This document shows, piece after piece, positions 47,535 through 59,443 of a DNA stretch of 64,000 nucleotides. The DNA comes from Bidens hawaiensis (lineage: Eukaryota > Streptophyta > Magnoliopsida > Asterales > Asteraceae): positions 1,773,001-1,837,000 of the forward strand of contig JAIQDT010000028.1 in assembly GCA_021521415.1 (NCBI GenBank), given 5' to 3'. Made by a program: the position numbers and the translations under genes. Numbering within the stretch: the stretch's first letter is position 1; the number at the start of each line of letters is the position of its first letter. The notes below the pieces were generated by a model that was given only the letters and a program-made list of their open reading frames with translations, was not told where the DNA came from and searched no databases.

Positions 47535-48140
47535 TGTTGGTGCATTTTGTGACCGTCGCTATGCAATTCTGATCAGCGGAAACGAAGTACGAAGTTAGAA
47601 CAACTTCGCCATAGGCGAAGTTAGAACAACTTCGCCATAGGCGAAGTTGTAACAACTTCGCCTACAGGCCCAAGCCCGTGAAGTTGTTTATATATATATA
47701 TATATATATATGTGTGTCTTGGTTATAGGCGAAGTTGTAACAACTTCGCCTACAGGCCCAAGCCCGTGAAGTTGTTTATATATATATATATATATATATG
47801 TGTCTTGGTTAGGTTTGAAGATCCAGAAAATTAGAGTATTGTGTGTCCAGTTCAAGTAGCTAGAGAGAAACCGAGAGGGAGAGTCGTGTGGGACGGCCCG
47901 AGGTAGAGCTCACCTCGGGTCGGCCGTCATTTGTTTTCGTGTTTGGTATGTAATGTGTTTCGGTTATTATATAAATGATCTGCAGATGTGTTTATCCCAT
48001 TCGTGTGTTTGTTCGTGTGTTTGTATGTGTGTAATCGTGTTCTTCGTCTTCTACACCATTAAACGAGTCTAGGAGGATTCCGCACTGCTAGACCTCTTGC
48101 GGATCTCGTATCGATCGGCGACGCCCCGGGGGGACTTACA
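47535..48140 (+). repeat. Forward LTR at the right of F (H)
   Basis: Starts TGTTGGTGCATTTTG and ends GGGGACTTACA, followed by TGGTATCAGAGCC. It stands head-to-head with the reversed LTR ending at 47519. Within it an 86-bp block containing the TATA tract is tandemly duplicated (about 47638-47724 and 47725-47810). Confidence 0.85.
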
Positions 48141-48472
48141 AGTGGTATCAGAGCCTTAGGCTCTTATGCTATGGTTCGAGATCTGCGTTTTGGTGTTTTT
48201 GGCACGTTTCTGATGCGTTTTTGGCCGAACAGCCGCCGCAGGCGAAGTTATGGGGTTCAGGCGAAGTTGTCGCTTAAATTTTAGGGTTTAGGCGAAGATA
48301 TAAGGTTAAGCGAAGTTATTCACAACTTCGTCTACCTCACAAGTTCGCTTATCTCAGGCGAAGTTATCTGTCAGGCGAAGTTTTGGACAGGCGAAGTTAT
48401 GGACAGGCGAAGTTAAGGAGGAGCGAAGTTGACTTTAGGCGAAGTTAAAAAAAAAAATGCACCAACAAGATC

Positions 48473-48811
48473 TAGTAACGAATGAGAGCATGTATGTATA
48501 AACAGTGTCAGTTAGTTACAAAGTTACACGACACTGTCGAATGAGAGCATGTATGTATAAACAGTGTCAGTTAGTTACACAGTTACACGACACTGTCGAC
48601 AAAGTTATACTGTATACTTTTTGAGACACCGAATTGCACTGTAACTCTGTCGAAATTTCTAATGAACTTCAACGCGTTATTATTTACATCTTGTGTACGT
48701 GCTTGGTTGTTTTCGTTCATCGATTAGTACCGAAACGCACCAAAACGAACACCGTGCGTTTTCGGTTTCGTTGATCAATATCGAGTTCATCGATCCTCAT
48801 CGGGAAAAACA
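48473..48811 (+). repeat. Right part of the 5' LTR of C, with tandem promoter duplication
   Basis: GAATGAGAGCATGTATGTAT plus its TATA box and downstream bases occurs twice in tandem (48480-48538 and 48539-48597, period 59). The 3' LTR of C has it once. The LTR ends GGGAAAAACA. Confidence 0.88.
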
Positions 48812-48813
48812 AG

Positions 48814-48825
48814 TGGTATCAGAAC
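48814..48825 (+). other. Primer-binding site of element C
   Basis: TGGTATCAGAAC, two bases after the LTR end. One mismatch to the usual tRNA-Met complement (GAAC for GAGC). Confidence 0.85.
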
Positions 48826-49689
48826 TTTTGGTGCTCGATTCTACATCTAATCGCTGAATCTCGAGCTTAACCGTTACTTCTAGTGTGTTCGATTTTGATT
48901 CCGAGTATTCGTGTTCTTCGGTTTGAATTTCTATCAATTCGGATGATAATCGGTTGTTATTTTATGTATAGGAATGTTTAGGATTGATATACGAACGATT
49001 TCGTGTTTGAATTTGAGTTAGATTTGAAGTTTTGGTTGGATTTGCGTTTTTCCGGCGCCATTTCACGGTTTTCCGGCTATATAACAATAACTGAAATCTC
49101 CGGTGAGTGGTAACATACTTTTCCGTCCATAACCGTCACTAACGGAATTTTTCGGCAGAACAATTCCGGTTGTTAACCACTTTTTCCGGCAACTGTTACA
49201 AAAAGTTCTGGCGAAATTATGTTTTCCGACCTCCATTGTTGTGAGCTTCTTTATGGCTATACATACACATAAGATCATTCCATGTGTTTTGCTGATTCTA
49301 TAAGAGTAAATAGTTCAATCTCAATTCGATTAATCAGCCCTTAATTCATTTCAGTTTCAATTTGATTTTGCTACCGACTCGCATTCATGTATTCAAAATG
49401 TGTTCATTCTGTTCATTCGCTAAGATTACTTCATCTCATTTGCTCAAGTTCAAATAGCTATATGGTGAATATTTTGTTCTCACACATTTGAAAATATTTG
49501 ATCCATTCGCTGCATATAATACACGGACATAAGTTGTTTTAGTCAGGGGTATTTTGTGAAATTAAATACAAAGGGGCAGATTCGGACATTTCCAACAAAA
49601 CTTTAAACGAGTAAAGTTCGCATTAACTTTCAGTAGATTTTCGGTTTGAACGAACGTGTGTGGACAATTATATACCTGAGCATATCTGA

Positions 49690-50190
49690 AAAATGATGTT
49701 TTAAACGAGCTGTTAAGGGCTGAATTGCTGTCAAAATGGGCCAAAACGCACTGAACCTACTGTTTCGTTGCTGAAAACGCGCTGTTTTCGCGCTTAAGTT
49801 GCTGTTTTTGAGTTAAAATGTTGCTGAAAGGTGTCTAAGATTGCTGAAATACACTGTTTTCGGTGCTGAATTTTATTGTTAAATGAGCGGAACGGACCGT
49901 TTTAGTGCTGAAACCGCTGAAATGAACTTAAAAGTTGCTGAAATATGCTGATTTTTTGTTGCTGATTTGCTGTTAACTGCTTAAAAACGCGCTGAAACGA
50001 ACCAAAAACGTGCCTGAAAGTTGCTGTTTTTACGTTAAAATTTGCTGAAACGGCCCGAAAACGAGCTGAAACGAACCTGAACTTGCTGAAAATTGCTGAA
50101 ACTTGCTAAACTGTGCTGAAACGCGCCGTTTTCGTGCTGAAATTTGCTGAACTACTGTTAATGAGCTGCGGTTTGCTGTTAACATGCTAT
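49690..50190 (+). repeat. TTGCTGAAA array in the leader of C
   Basis: More than 20 copies of GCTG, mostly as TTGCTGAAA or CGCTGAAAC, in 500 bp upstream of gag. Spacing is irregular; all are on the same strand. No reading frame is supported. Confidence 0.8.
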
Positions 50191-50801
50191 TTTTCGAGTT
50201 TGGAATTGTTTAGAAACTTAACGAACGTTTTTTTTATCAAACTTTTCAACGGGTTAAAGTTTGATTCGATCAAAGTCGTCATTACAAGTTGTGATCAAGA
50301 AACATTTTTTGATTTTCGTTTCGTTGCTTAGTTCGCGTATTCGTTAAATTTCAAAGATGAAGTCGATTCATTCTTCAGTTGCTACTAATTCGATCGGTCA
50401 AACTAGTTCTTCTAATAATATCAAGTGGTCATGCTAGAGACATAAACCGTCATGGATAATTATGAGATGAGATCCTTCCGAATGGATCGAAATTCCTAAA
50501 CTTACAAATATTGATGATCTCATGGATTGGAAAGTTCGTTTTGAAGAAGCTATCGGTTTGGTTGATTAAATTTGTTGATACCGATCAAAGAAAGGGAATA
50601 TTGTCGTCCACGATCGAAAAAACCACATGATGTGTACAGTATGTACAAACCAGAGTATGAATGGAATGCTTGTGAGAAAGCTAAGTTTGATCGTGAAAGG
50701 AGGGCGTTTGTTACACTTCAAACTGTAATATCATTTGTTGTACTATATGAACCCAGAGAATCCAGAGCATACCAAAATGCGTAACTTCATATGAGATTTG
50801 G

Positions 50802-52875
50802 ATGTGTCTTGATCGACGATATGCTTATTATTGCAGTCTTAAACCCAATTTTGATACATTCAAGCATTTTCCTTATGAGAGTCTAATCATGATGATTGAG
50901 AGATTTTTAAAGCTATTAAAGGAAATGGATGAAAACAAAATTCATGTATCAAATGCAGAGACTAAAGAGAGATTGATTGAAATTCTCCATGCTCAGGATT
51001 TAAGAGTTATTCTTGGAAAGATTGTTTCAATATCATTATCTGAATCTTCTCAGACATCGGCAGCGACTGATGAGATTTCATCAGTGGAATCTTTTGATTT
51101 TGAAGTGGATGAAGGGTGGTTAATGGATTTAAAGAAAGCTCATGTTGATGATGGTTGGCCTATGCTTGCTGATGATATATCCAAGACCACCTCATCAATG
51201 AATGTTGATAAAGATCCAAATGCGATGGAAATTATCATGCCTAACCAGGTGAATCTTCCTGATAATCTTTATGAATCTTATGATTCTGCGCCAACGTCAC
51301 CTGAGGTATCTTCTATACCATCTGATTCATTCGTTTGTGAAATTTGTGCTAAGAATTTAAATTCATCTGTTGTTGATGAACCTCAGAAAATTGATTGTTC
51401 TAAGTGTGGTGAATACAAGTCTAAACTTGAATCAATTCGTCACCACAATGAGCAATTAGTTTTTGATTTAACATGTATTCGTGATAACTATCGACAAGTG
51501 GTTGAAAATAATCAAAAATCTAAAGATAAGATTGATGCCCTGTCGATTAGTAATCATGACTTGAAAGCACAGATTGGACGTAAATTAATAATCATCGAAA
51601 AGCAGTTTGAAAAAATTTTGGAATTGAGAACCAAAATAACTGAGCTTGAAAATAAGGTGCTGGAGTTAAAGAATAAATTGGATAAATTTAGAAATTCATC
51701 TTTTCTACTCAATGAAATCATTGAAGTTAACAGTAATCACCAAAAGGGTGGTAAACCTGGTTTAGGGTTTGTTGAAATCCCTCCTCCTTTTCAAAATGAT
51801 TACACCATGCGACCAGACATGGTAGATCTAAAAGAAGTGGACATTAAAATAATCAATGAGGAGAAAGTTAAACCAGTTGATCCAAAGACGACTATTAAGA
51901 AAGAAACAAATTGTTTAACTCCATAATCTCATATTCAAAGCAATCTGGTTTTCTATCAAACAAATGATGATATTCTTATTGAAGATGTGGTTAAACCAGT
52001 GGTGGTTCACAAGAATGAAAATATACATGTTGAAAATCATATTCTTTGTGAACCACAAACTGTTGAGAAATCAAAAATTGGTAAACCAAAAACGATTGTT
52101 ACACCAAAGACATGTGAGAAGAAGGTTATTTCTGAAAAGATATCAAAATTATTTTCAAAACCGAGTGTTAAGAGTAAAAACTGGAAAGTTTATAAATTGA
52201 AAGGTGTTGACAAGATGTTTGCTGATGAGCTCTTTCCAATAGCTCTTGTTAAACCTGAGTGTGTTGAAAAAGTTTATAATTGTGATCACTCAGATTTTCT
52301 TAATTGTGACGCATCAGTGATGTCTATTGGGGAAAGGAAAAAGTTAAATTCAAGACCCCAAAAGGAATCCAAACCAGTTTTATTTCAATAGAACAGATTT
52401 GTCAAATCTACTGGTTCTGATGCATTGGAAAATTTTGCACAGTGTTCAAATTTTGACTTTTTCCAAAAGAAAAGAAGTGAGAAAATTCAACCCTTTGCGT
52501 CAAAGCTTGTAACAGAATCATCTTCGACGAGGGTTGAATTGAGAAAATGTTTTTACTGCAAAGTTAAAGGACATTTAATTGTTGATTGTCCTTACAGGAG
52601 AAGACTCAAATTGTCAGATGCTTTTATCAAGGTTTCATTAACTTTTGGGCAATTTGAGACACTTAAACAGAAAGTCACAAAACAAAGAGTATATCTTAAT
52701 TCATTTTTAAAGTCTCCTGATATGTCTCACAGTTCTGATAATGTTAAATTTTTGAGACAATAAGCTGATAAACCGTTACTAGCTTGGAAACCAAAGATTC
52801 CATCAGCATGTGCTGATCATGTTGAGGATACTGGCCGACCTAAAACTATGGTTTGGGTTCCAGTTTCTCATTAAA
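50802..52875 (+). pseudogene. Gag of element C
   Basis: One frame can be followed for about 690 codons, broken only by in-frame stops at 51924-51926, 52389-52391 and 52761-52763, and ends at 52873-52875. It encodes an acidic N-terminal part (FDFEVDEGWLMDLKKAHVDD), a CEICAKNLN...CSKCGEYKSK segment that may bind metal, a long coiled coil (about 51430-51700), the GLGFVEIPPPFQNDY segment shared with element J, a Lys-rich region, and an intact knuckle CFYCKVKGHLIVDC. It closes with TMVWVPVSH. The N-terminal capsid part upstream (50354-50800) is degraded across frames. The start codon is uncertain. Confidence 0.85.
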
Positions 52876-52939
52876 TTATCTAGTTTTTGTGCAGGGATAT
52901 CCAAGAAGATCTATCAATGTTGTATGGATTGTTGCTAAA

Positions 52940-52975
52940 TCAAATTTGTTTATAGTGGATCATCTCGGCATATTG
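52940..52975 (+). pseudogene. Vestige of copia protease motif in C
   Basis: YSGSSRHID can be read where DSGASRHMT is usual; the catalytic Asp codon has become Tyr. Nothing else of pol follows. Confidence 0.5.
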
Positions 52976-54760
52976 ATTTAGTTTGATTTGATTGTTATTT
53001 GCAAAGTTTTAAAAATTTATAAAATTTTCAATCGGCAAACTTGTTCACCATTCATATTTTAAAATGCAAGATTTCTTTTTGATGAACAAGATTTTCAAAA
53101 GATTTATCCATGTTGGAAGATCGTTTTTTCATTTTTCCTTATTTTTTTTGCAAATTTTTGTTATTATTTCTATTTTTAAGGGGAGAAAATTAGAAAAATC
53201 CAAAAATATTGTGTTTTCTGTATAAAAAATATAAAAAAATACAAAAATATGTTGTTAATTTTGAAAAATATAAAATTTGAGAAATGTAATCCGACATATA
53301 TGGGAAATGATAGTACATTGACTTAGCGGACCTAACATATGAATAAACTAGACTAAAAAGTGTCGTAAGATTAATTGCATGATGTGTATGATAGGCTTAA
53401 CAGATCGTATAAGTGCAAAAAAGATATAAATCTAAATGCTTGCCAAATCTAGTAGTGTTACATCTTGATGCATAGTTAATATCTGTATTAAGTATCAAAA
53501 GGTTTCAAGATTGCTGTATGTGCATGCGTTCATTTTGATAAGAAAATTCTGCTTATTTTTACTTAATTTTGCAAAGAAATTCAACTTTATTTTTTCTTAA
53601 TTTTTTTTTTCAAATATTGGATCCTCTCCTGGCGATAATATTATCTGACCTGAGGGTTAATATTTGGATATTCTGTTTTGTTTTCTTGGTGTTTCGTATA
53701 AAGTCTTGGACTTTCTTCGCGTGATAATACGGCATTATCCGAATTGAGAGTTAAGACCTTATACAACTTCAACTTATTTTTATCTTTTTTTATTTTGTTA
53801 AAATGAAACCTTATCTGCGTGTAGTAATACCGATCTTAAGGGAAAATTTTAACTTTCTTCTTTATTTTCTTTTTATTATTTTTGCATGAGTCACAGCCAA
53901 TCAATTTAAAGAAAAAACAAACACGTACATATGAAATTCACTGTATAAGAGACATAAAACTGTGTCTGATAGGTGGGATCCACATAATATTTGTGCTCAA
54001 TTGAACCTTAATACGTATCGTAAAGTTACTGAAGGATCTGTATTAAGTTTAAAGTGGACAATTATATCTGCAATCGGCATTGGGTTACGTGCATAATAAT
54101 GTCAAAATTGAATTGTCGTTTAGGACGTTACTAGTCAATATGATTCCACGTCGCGATTTTTCTCACAAAAATAGGTACTGCTTACATTTACTACTTTAAT
54201 TTTCTTTTCATTATTTTGAGAAAAATACAAAAAGATTTTAGGTGTGTTTTGGTATAAATTTTGAAAAATCAAAAATATTTTGGGTGTGTTTTAGCATAAA
54301 GTTTGTAAAAACCAAAAAGATTTTTCTTTCCAATTTATTTTTGATCATCCGACAAGTGATATACTTTTTCAAATTGTCTAGCCGAGTTACATAAATTGTT
54401 TCACCATTACACGTTCTTGTTCATACATTTGGTGCTTAAATGCAAGATCAAGATAAACTTTATCGTTTATTGATGGAATGTGTTAATTGACTGCAGTTAT
54501 GATAAGAGTGATGATTATTCAATCCTTGAATATTCTCAAGATGGTGAACTTAAGGTATGGCAGAGTATTCGAGTTAAGGGGGAGTGAAGATGCTAATCGT
54601 GTGTACAAGCTTGATGCTGATAAATATTGGAGATGTACAGCTAATGCCAAGGGAGAGTTCGTTAGTGTATTTTCTACATGGCATGACCTGTATAAAGACA
54701 CAAGTGAAGACCAACTGAAAGTGACAAAGACTAAAAGTTAAATGAACTCCAGCAATTGTC
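52976..54760 (+). other. Non-coding spacer of element C
   Basis: AT-rich, with the T-run/AAATTTT texture seen in J. It contains hairpins GATAATATTATC (53634-53645) and GATAATACGGCATTATC (53723-53739). A short frame near 54541-54741 is not supported as a gene. Confidence 0.55.
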
Positions 54761-54772
54761 AAGGGGGGAGTC
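54761..54772 (+). other. Polypurine tract of element C
   Basis: AAGGGGGGAGTC directly before the 3' LTR. Confidence 0.85.
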
Positions 54773-55356
54773 TGTTAGTATATGAAATGTGACAAATGCT
54801 GGAAGTTCAACCGACGTCGTTTAGTCTTTGTCATTTGGTCTCGATATGAGGTTCATTCGTTAAAACATGGTGCATGGCTAACGAATGTGAGGAGTCAAAT
54901 GATTAACGAATGTGGTGCATACATGATGACTAACGAAATAAAGGAAATAAGCTTAAACGAATGAGCTGATCAAGTCTTCACAAATGAGCATGGCACTCAT
55001 GTAATGAATGAGCAAGCTGCACAACTAGTGACGAATGAGAAGTTAGTAAGTGGCGAATGATTGTGGAGTATTAGGTTAACGAATGAGGCAGATCTAGTAA
55101 TGAATGAGAGCATGTATGTATAAATAGTGTCAGTTAGTTACAAAGTTACACGACACTGTATACTATCGAGACACCGAATTACACTATAACTCTGCCGAAA
55201 TTTCTAATGAACTTCAACTCGTTATTATTTACATCTTATGTATGTGTTTAGTTGTTTTCGTTCATTGGTTAGTACTGAAACGCACCAAAATGAACACCGT
55301 ACGTTTTCGGTTTCGTAGATCAATATCGAGTTAATCGATCCTTATCGGGAAAAACA
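54773..55356 (+). repeat. 3' LTR of element C
   Basis: 584 bp from TGTTAGTA to GGGAAAAACA. About eleven (T)AACGAATG(A/T)G motifs and variants lie in 54855-55110, directly upstream of a TATA box (TGTATAAATAG near 55117). Confidence 0.9.
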
Positions 55357-56498
55357 AGAATGAGGCTGGTACCACAAACAAACCACCTAAACTGCTGAAT
55401 TGGGACATCAACTTTGAGGAATTCAAGTGTAGGTTTAAGAACTATATAAGGATAAATGACTTTACTCTTCTAAGATCCATTAAGAATGGACCTCATAGAC
55501 CTACCAAACCTTCCCCTGCCGAACCAGTTCTTGTACCTGTTGAAAGTTTTACTAACAATGATAAGAAGTTTATCTTTGATGATGAAAAGGCTTACGGTGT
55601 TCTAAGTGTGTGTTTATCAATTGACATTTCTCAAACTCTAAGAGAATACACCACTACAAAGAGACCTATGGGATACCTTGGTTGAGAAGTTTTAGGGCAA
55701 TATGGACATGAGGGAAAGTAGAAGGGAAATGTTAAAAGGAAAGTTTAACATGTTTAATCATATTAAAGGAGAATCAGTTACATCCCTCATTCACAGATTT
55801 GAGACCTTAAATACCAAAATGAGAAGTGCTGGTTTGATCTATGACTACTCTGAGGTTAACAAGATGTTGTTAAACTCAATGCCCTACACATGGAACAACA
55901 GTGTGACTACCATAAAGAGAACCACAAATTTGAACACAACAACATTGAGTGACCTGACCTCCACCATTAAGTCATTTGAAATGGATGATAAGCTTAGAAT
56001 GAACACCCATGTAAGCTCTTTGAATCCTTCTAAGGTTTCTACTGGTTCTGGAATAAGCTCAGCCTTCCTTAGGCAATCACACCCAACTGTTCATCCTATT
56101 TATAGAGTTAAACTATATGGTCCCCAGCCTAAGAAAACTGTGCTTACAAGTCCTCTGTAAGTCATTCGGAATCCTCATCGAACTCATTTCAAGATGCAGC
56201 CAACAAAGCCGTTGAACAAGATCTCAGGGCTCAAGGAATCAACAAGTCTGCAAGAAACAGCTCAAGAAGTTCAAGCTACTCCACTACTCATGTTGAACAT
56301 TATCACATAGCACTTTTCCATGCCTTTATGGCTAGCCAAGAAGAGCTGATGAAAGGAAACCTGTTGCCGTCTTTCCAGCAAGGTGGCATCCCTGAGATCA
56401 ACGAAAAGGATCTTGAAAAGATGGATATCAGGTACCACATGGCTATGACAGTTCACAAGGCCACCAACTTCATGAAGATATATGGTAAAGACAGCTTC

Positions 56499-59443
56499 TG
56501 TCACACCCCGACTAGCACAATGCGGAAGCGTAAAACGGGAATGTAACAGACACCTCTGGTATCAACACATTGTTTATAAAGAAACATCACAAACTAATTT
56601 ACAATATATTACAATTCATCGTTCTATCATTGTTTTACAGTCTAGGCGATACAAACAAAACTAGTTCGTTAACTATACGATCTTACTACTAACACCCTTG
56701 CTTCTATTCACACAGCATCAACCACACACCTTGGGCAAGTAACAGGTCACCAAATCATTCCGATTTAGGTACACCTGAAAAGCAGTTTAAAACGGGTCAA
56801 CTACTAGAGTTGGTGAGTTTCACGAGTTGCAAGAAAACAGTTATGAGTATTCACAAGTTAACACTTGTAATCATGAAATAAGTATGTATGTATGTAAATG
56901 ATGTAATTATGCTAAGCTACAGTGAAGCCTTGACTGTATGTGCTGCGTGCATCCATTTTCCACGCTCAATCAACCACTGTGGCTCCCCTTCCGCCCACAA
57001 CATGCCCCGGTAGCTATGTCTAACACTACATAGCCTGTATATATAAATATGGTCATGTGCAAACGGCGCTATGTGACACCGCAACCAGGCCGATTCCGTT
57101 TGGGTTTGTCAAACCAATAGTACTATTCACAAGCCACCGGCTCGAAGTTAATCACTGTGATCGTGGGGACTTTCGTGTGTTAGCACTTAGATAATTCACA
57201 TCAATATATGTTTCAGGTATGTATATGAAATCAAACATGCTTTTCACCCCAAAATGGTTTCCTATAATCAATATTATAATAATATTAATATTTTAATATT
57301 ATTATAATCTTAATACTAAAATGGGCTGTATAACTAATCTGGGTATAGCTGGAACGCCCAGAAAGTGGCAATAGGCTTAGGTTGTGATGTTGTTTAATGT
57401 CTAATACTTAAAACTGAACTTGGCTCAGATTCTCGTTTTCCCAGATGGGCCAAGTTGTTCGTTTACGCGTTCAGAAAACAGTTATGGGAAAATAGGCTTG
57501 GGTAAATGTATTGGTTAATAAAATGATTAAGTTATAAAGAAGGATCACATACTGGGGTCCTGGATTAGCCACAGGGCCCGTTTCCGTTATTCAGTTTGAT
57601 TTAAGAAGAAACACGCACAATCCACCCGGATTATCCAGGTTTCTCATAGAAAAGTTCGTTTTTACTTAATTAGTTCAAAAATATGATTTTTGATCACTCT
57701 TGGTGTTTTGATATTCCCGCAGGTTCGTTAATCGCGAACTTGCCGGTTTTTATAAAAACTGAATTTGTTTAATCTTCAAATTAGCATCATTAATTAACCG
57801 TTAATCATTAAATTATGAAACTTTAGCCACCTATTAATTAAAATATGTATATTTTTATAAAAATATTTTTGGAATTATTTACTGAGTTATTAATTTATAA
57901 AAATTTATTTTATCAGCTATATTTCGTCTGAAAATCGTCCGTTTATCCCAAAAAATTTCCAAAAATTCCACAAAAATTCCTGAATACTCAAATCATGTCC
58001 CAAAACAACATGTATCAATTCTATAATGTAAAAAGCTCGTGCAATATTCTTTTCGGGCCAAATTCGGCTATAAAAATTCACACAAACGCATATACACAAA
58101 ACACCTTTAGACTTCTTCAAAAGATCTCAAAATTCATATTTGATCAAAATACATTAAATCTGAGTTCCCAGAAAAATTTCATAATTTTTGGAGCATTTTA
58201 ACTATTTTCCCCATTAAACGTCCCAATTCGGTAATAAATTCGCCAAATATTCTCGGCTGGTCGAAAAATTACCAAATTTGAACAGGGACTCAATGTTATG
58301 GTCCCTAATGTCCCTGCAAAATTTCAAGATCTAACAATATGCACATCACAACCTTAACCTAAACAGCCCGTAAGCGAGTGTTTCGGCATTACCTTAGCGG
58401 TTTTGGTTCGTTTCCGCCTTTCTAATCAACTTTTCTAGCTCTTGTGCTCCTATGTAGGCTAGATACAAGTCCTATATCACAAACCAAGCAAGTTTCATCA
58501 ATAGAACAGCCCTTTAACTTAGGGTTTCGGCTAGGGTATAAAAACGAACTTTTGAACTGTAAAAATGTCGTTTCAACCCTTTAATCCGTGTTTATGGCCA
58601 AAAAAACTATCAAACCAGGTTCCTTACCATGTGTATGATAAAAATATGTTTATGGACCATTTTTAGGATTTTTACACGGTTAGGAATGATTTTTGGCAAT
58701 CAAACTATGTTTATTTGGTATTAATCAATGTTAAACAAGTGTAAAAGTAGCTTATTTAAGTTATTACCTTAGGGTTTTGGAGAGTTTCTGGAAAAACTGA
58801 CTTGCAGCTGCTTGGAATTCAGTTTTTATCAAATGAAATGAATAAACAAGCTTACATAACAAGTTTTATAAAAAAAATGGGGGTGGGTGAGCTGGCTGAT
58901 CGGAAGACTCATGGGCCCATTTTGGCCCAAGTTTCTGATTCTAAAGGCCCAAAAATGAAAAGCCCAGTCCAAATTTAGTTCGGGTTCGGTTTTTGGCGCG
59001 AAAAACTTATCGGGTGTGTTAAACAGTGCAAAAACGAGTGTTTTTCAGCTAGTTTTGTGTATAATTATAAAAACACACTATATGTTGGTAAAAATCAAAA
59101 ATATTTTCACGGATCGCTTAAAACATTTCAAATAATTGTTTGGTAAGTCTTTTTCGGCTTAACGGATGATACAATGCTTGGTTTGTAACTATCTTTCGCG
59201 TTTAAATCTATAGCGGGTAGTTAAACGAGCATGTTTTCGTTTAACTTGTTTGCTATCGAACTAAGGCCATATTACTAATATTTTAGCTTATATTAAACGT
59301 ATAACACTTATAGATGGCCCCCCGGGATTTCTGGGTCATCCTGACCCGTTCGGTTAATCGTTCGTTTGTTACGCAAAAGGCGTTTATTTGCTTAATCGAT
59401 AAATACGTACTGAGGTGTACCTTGTTTTGGCTCAAATGTCACA
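56499..59443 (-). mobile_element. Solo LTR B2
   Basis: 2945 bp from TGTCACACCCCGACTAGC to CTCAAATGTCACA, complementary to the B1 ends. It has the perfect target duplication GCTTC (56494-56498 and 59444-59448) and no internal region. It splits the gag of D without shifting its frame apart from the duplication. It is the best reference in the window for the full B LTR. Confidence 0.92.

Larger units (their letters stand above)
42774..48467. mobile_element. Composite F: rearranged non-coding LTR element
   Basis: 5694 bp with ends TGTAAGTCCCCC and TGCACCAACA and perfect duplication AGATC (42769-42773 and 48468-48472). Order: reversed LTR (42774-43406), reversed internal region (43407-44554), reversed LTR (44555-44744 plus 47122-47519, split by G), 15 bases of internal sequence, then a forward LTR (47535-48140), forward leader (to 48457), and the last ten bases of a reversed LTR. 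No coding region; GGCGAAGTT motifs throughout. Confidence 0.85.
41800..55356 (+). mobile_element. Element C: gag-only copia-type LTR retrotransposon
   Basis: Both ends are visible. The 5' LTR starts TGTTAGTACATG at 41800 and ends at 48811 (with two insertions). Primer-binding site, internal region, polypurine tract and 3' LTR (54773-55356) follow. The target duplication AGAAT is perfect (41795-41799 and 55357-55361). Only gag plus a vestige of the protease motif remains; there is no integrase or RT, so it would need enzymes from elsewhere (the TR-GAG type of non-autonomous element). Confidence 0.93.

Noticed and set aside
54487..54741. 84-codon frame before the 3' LTR of C
   Set aside because: It lies in the spacer, has no recognised motif, and I see no equivalent in J or K.
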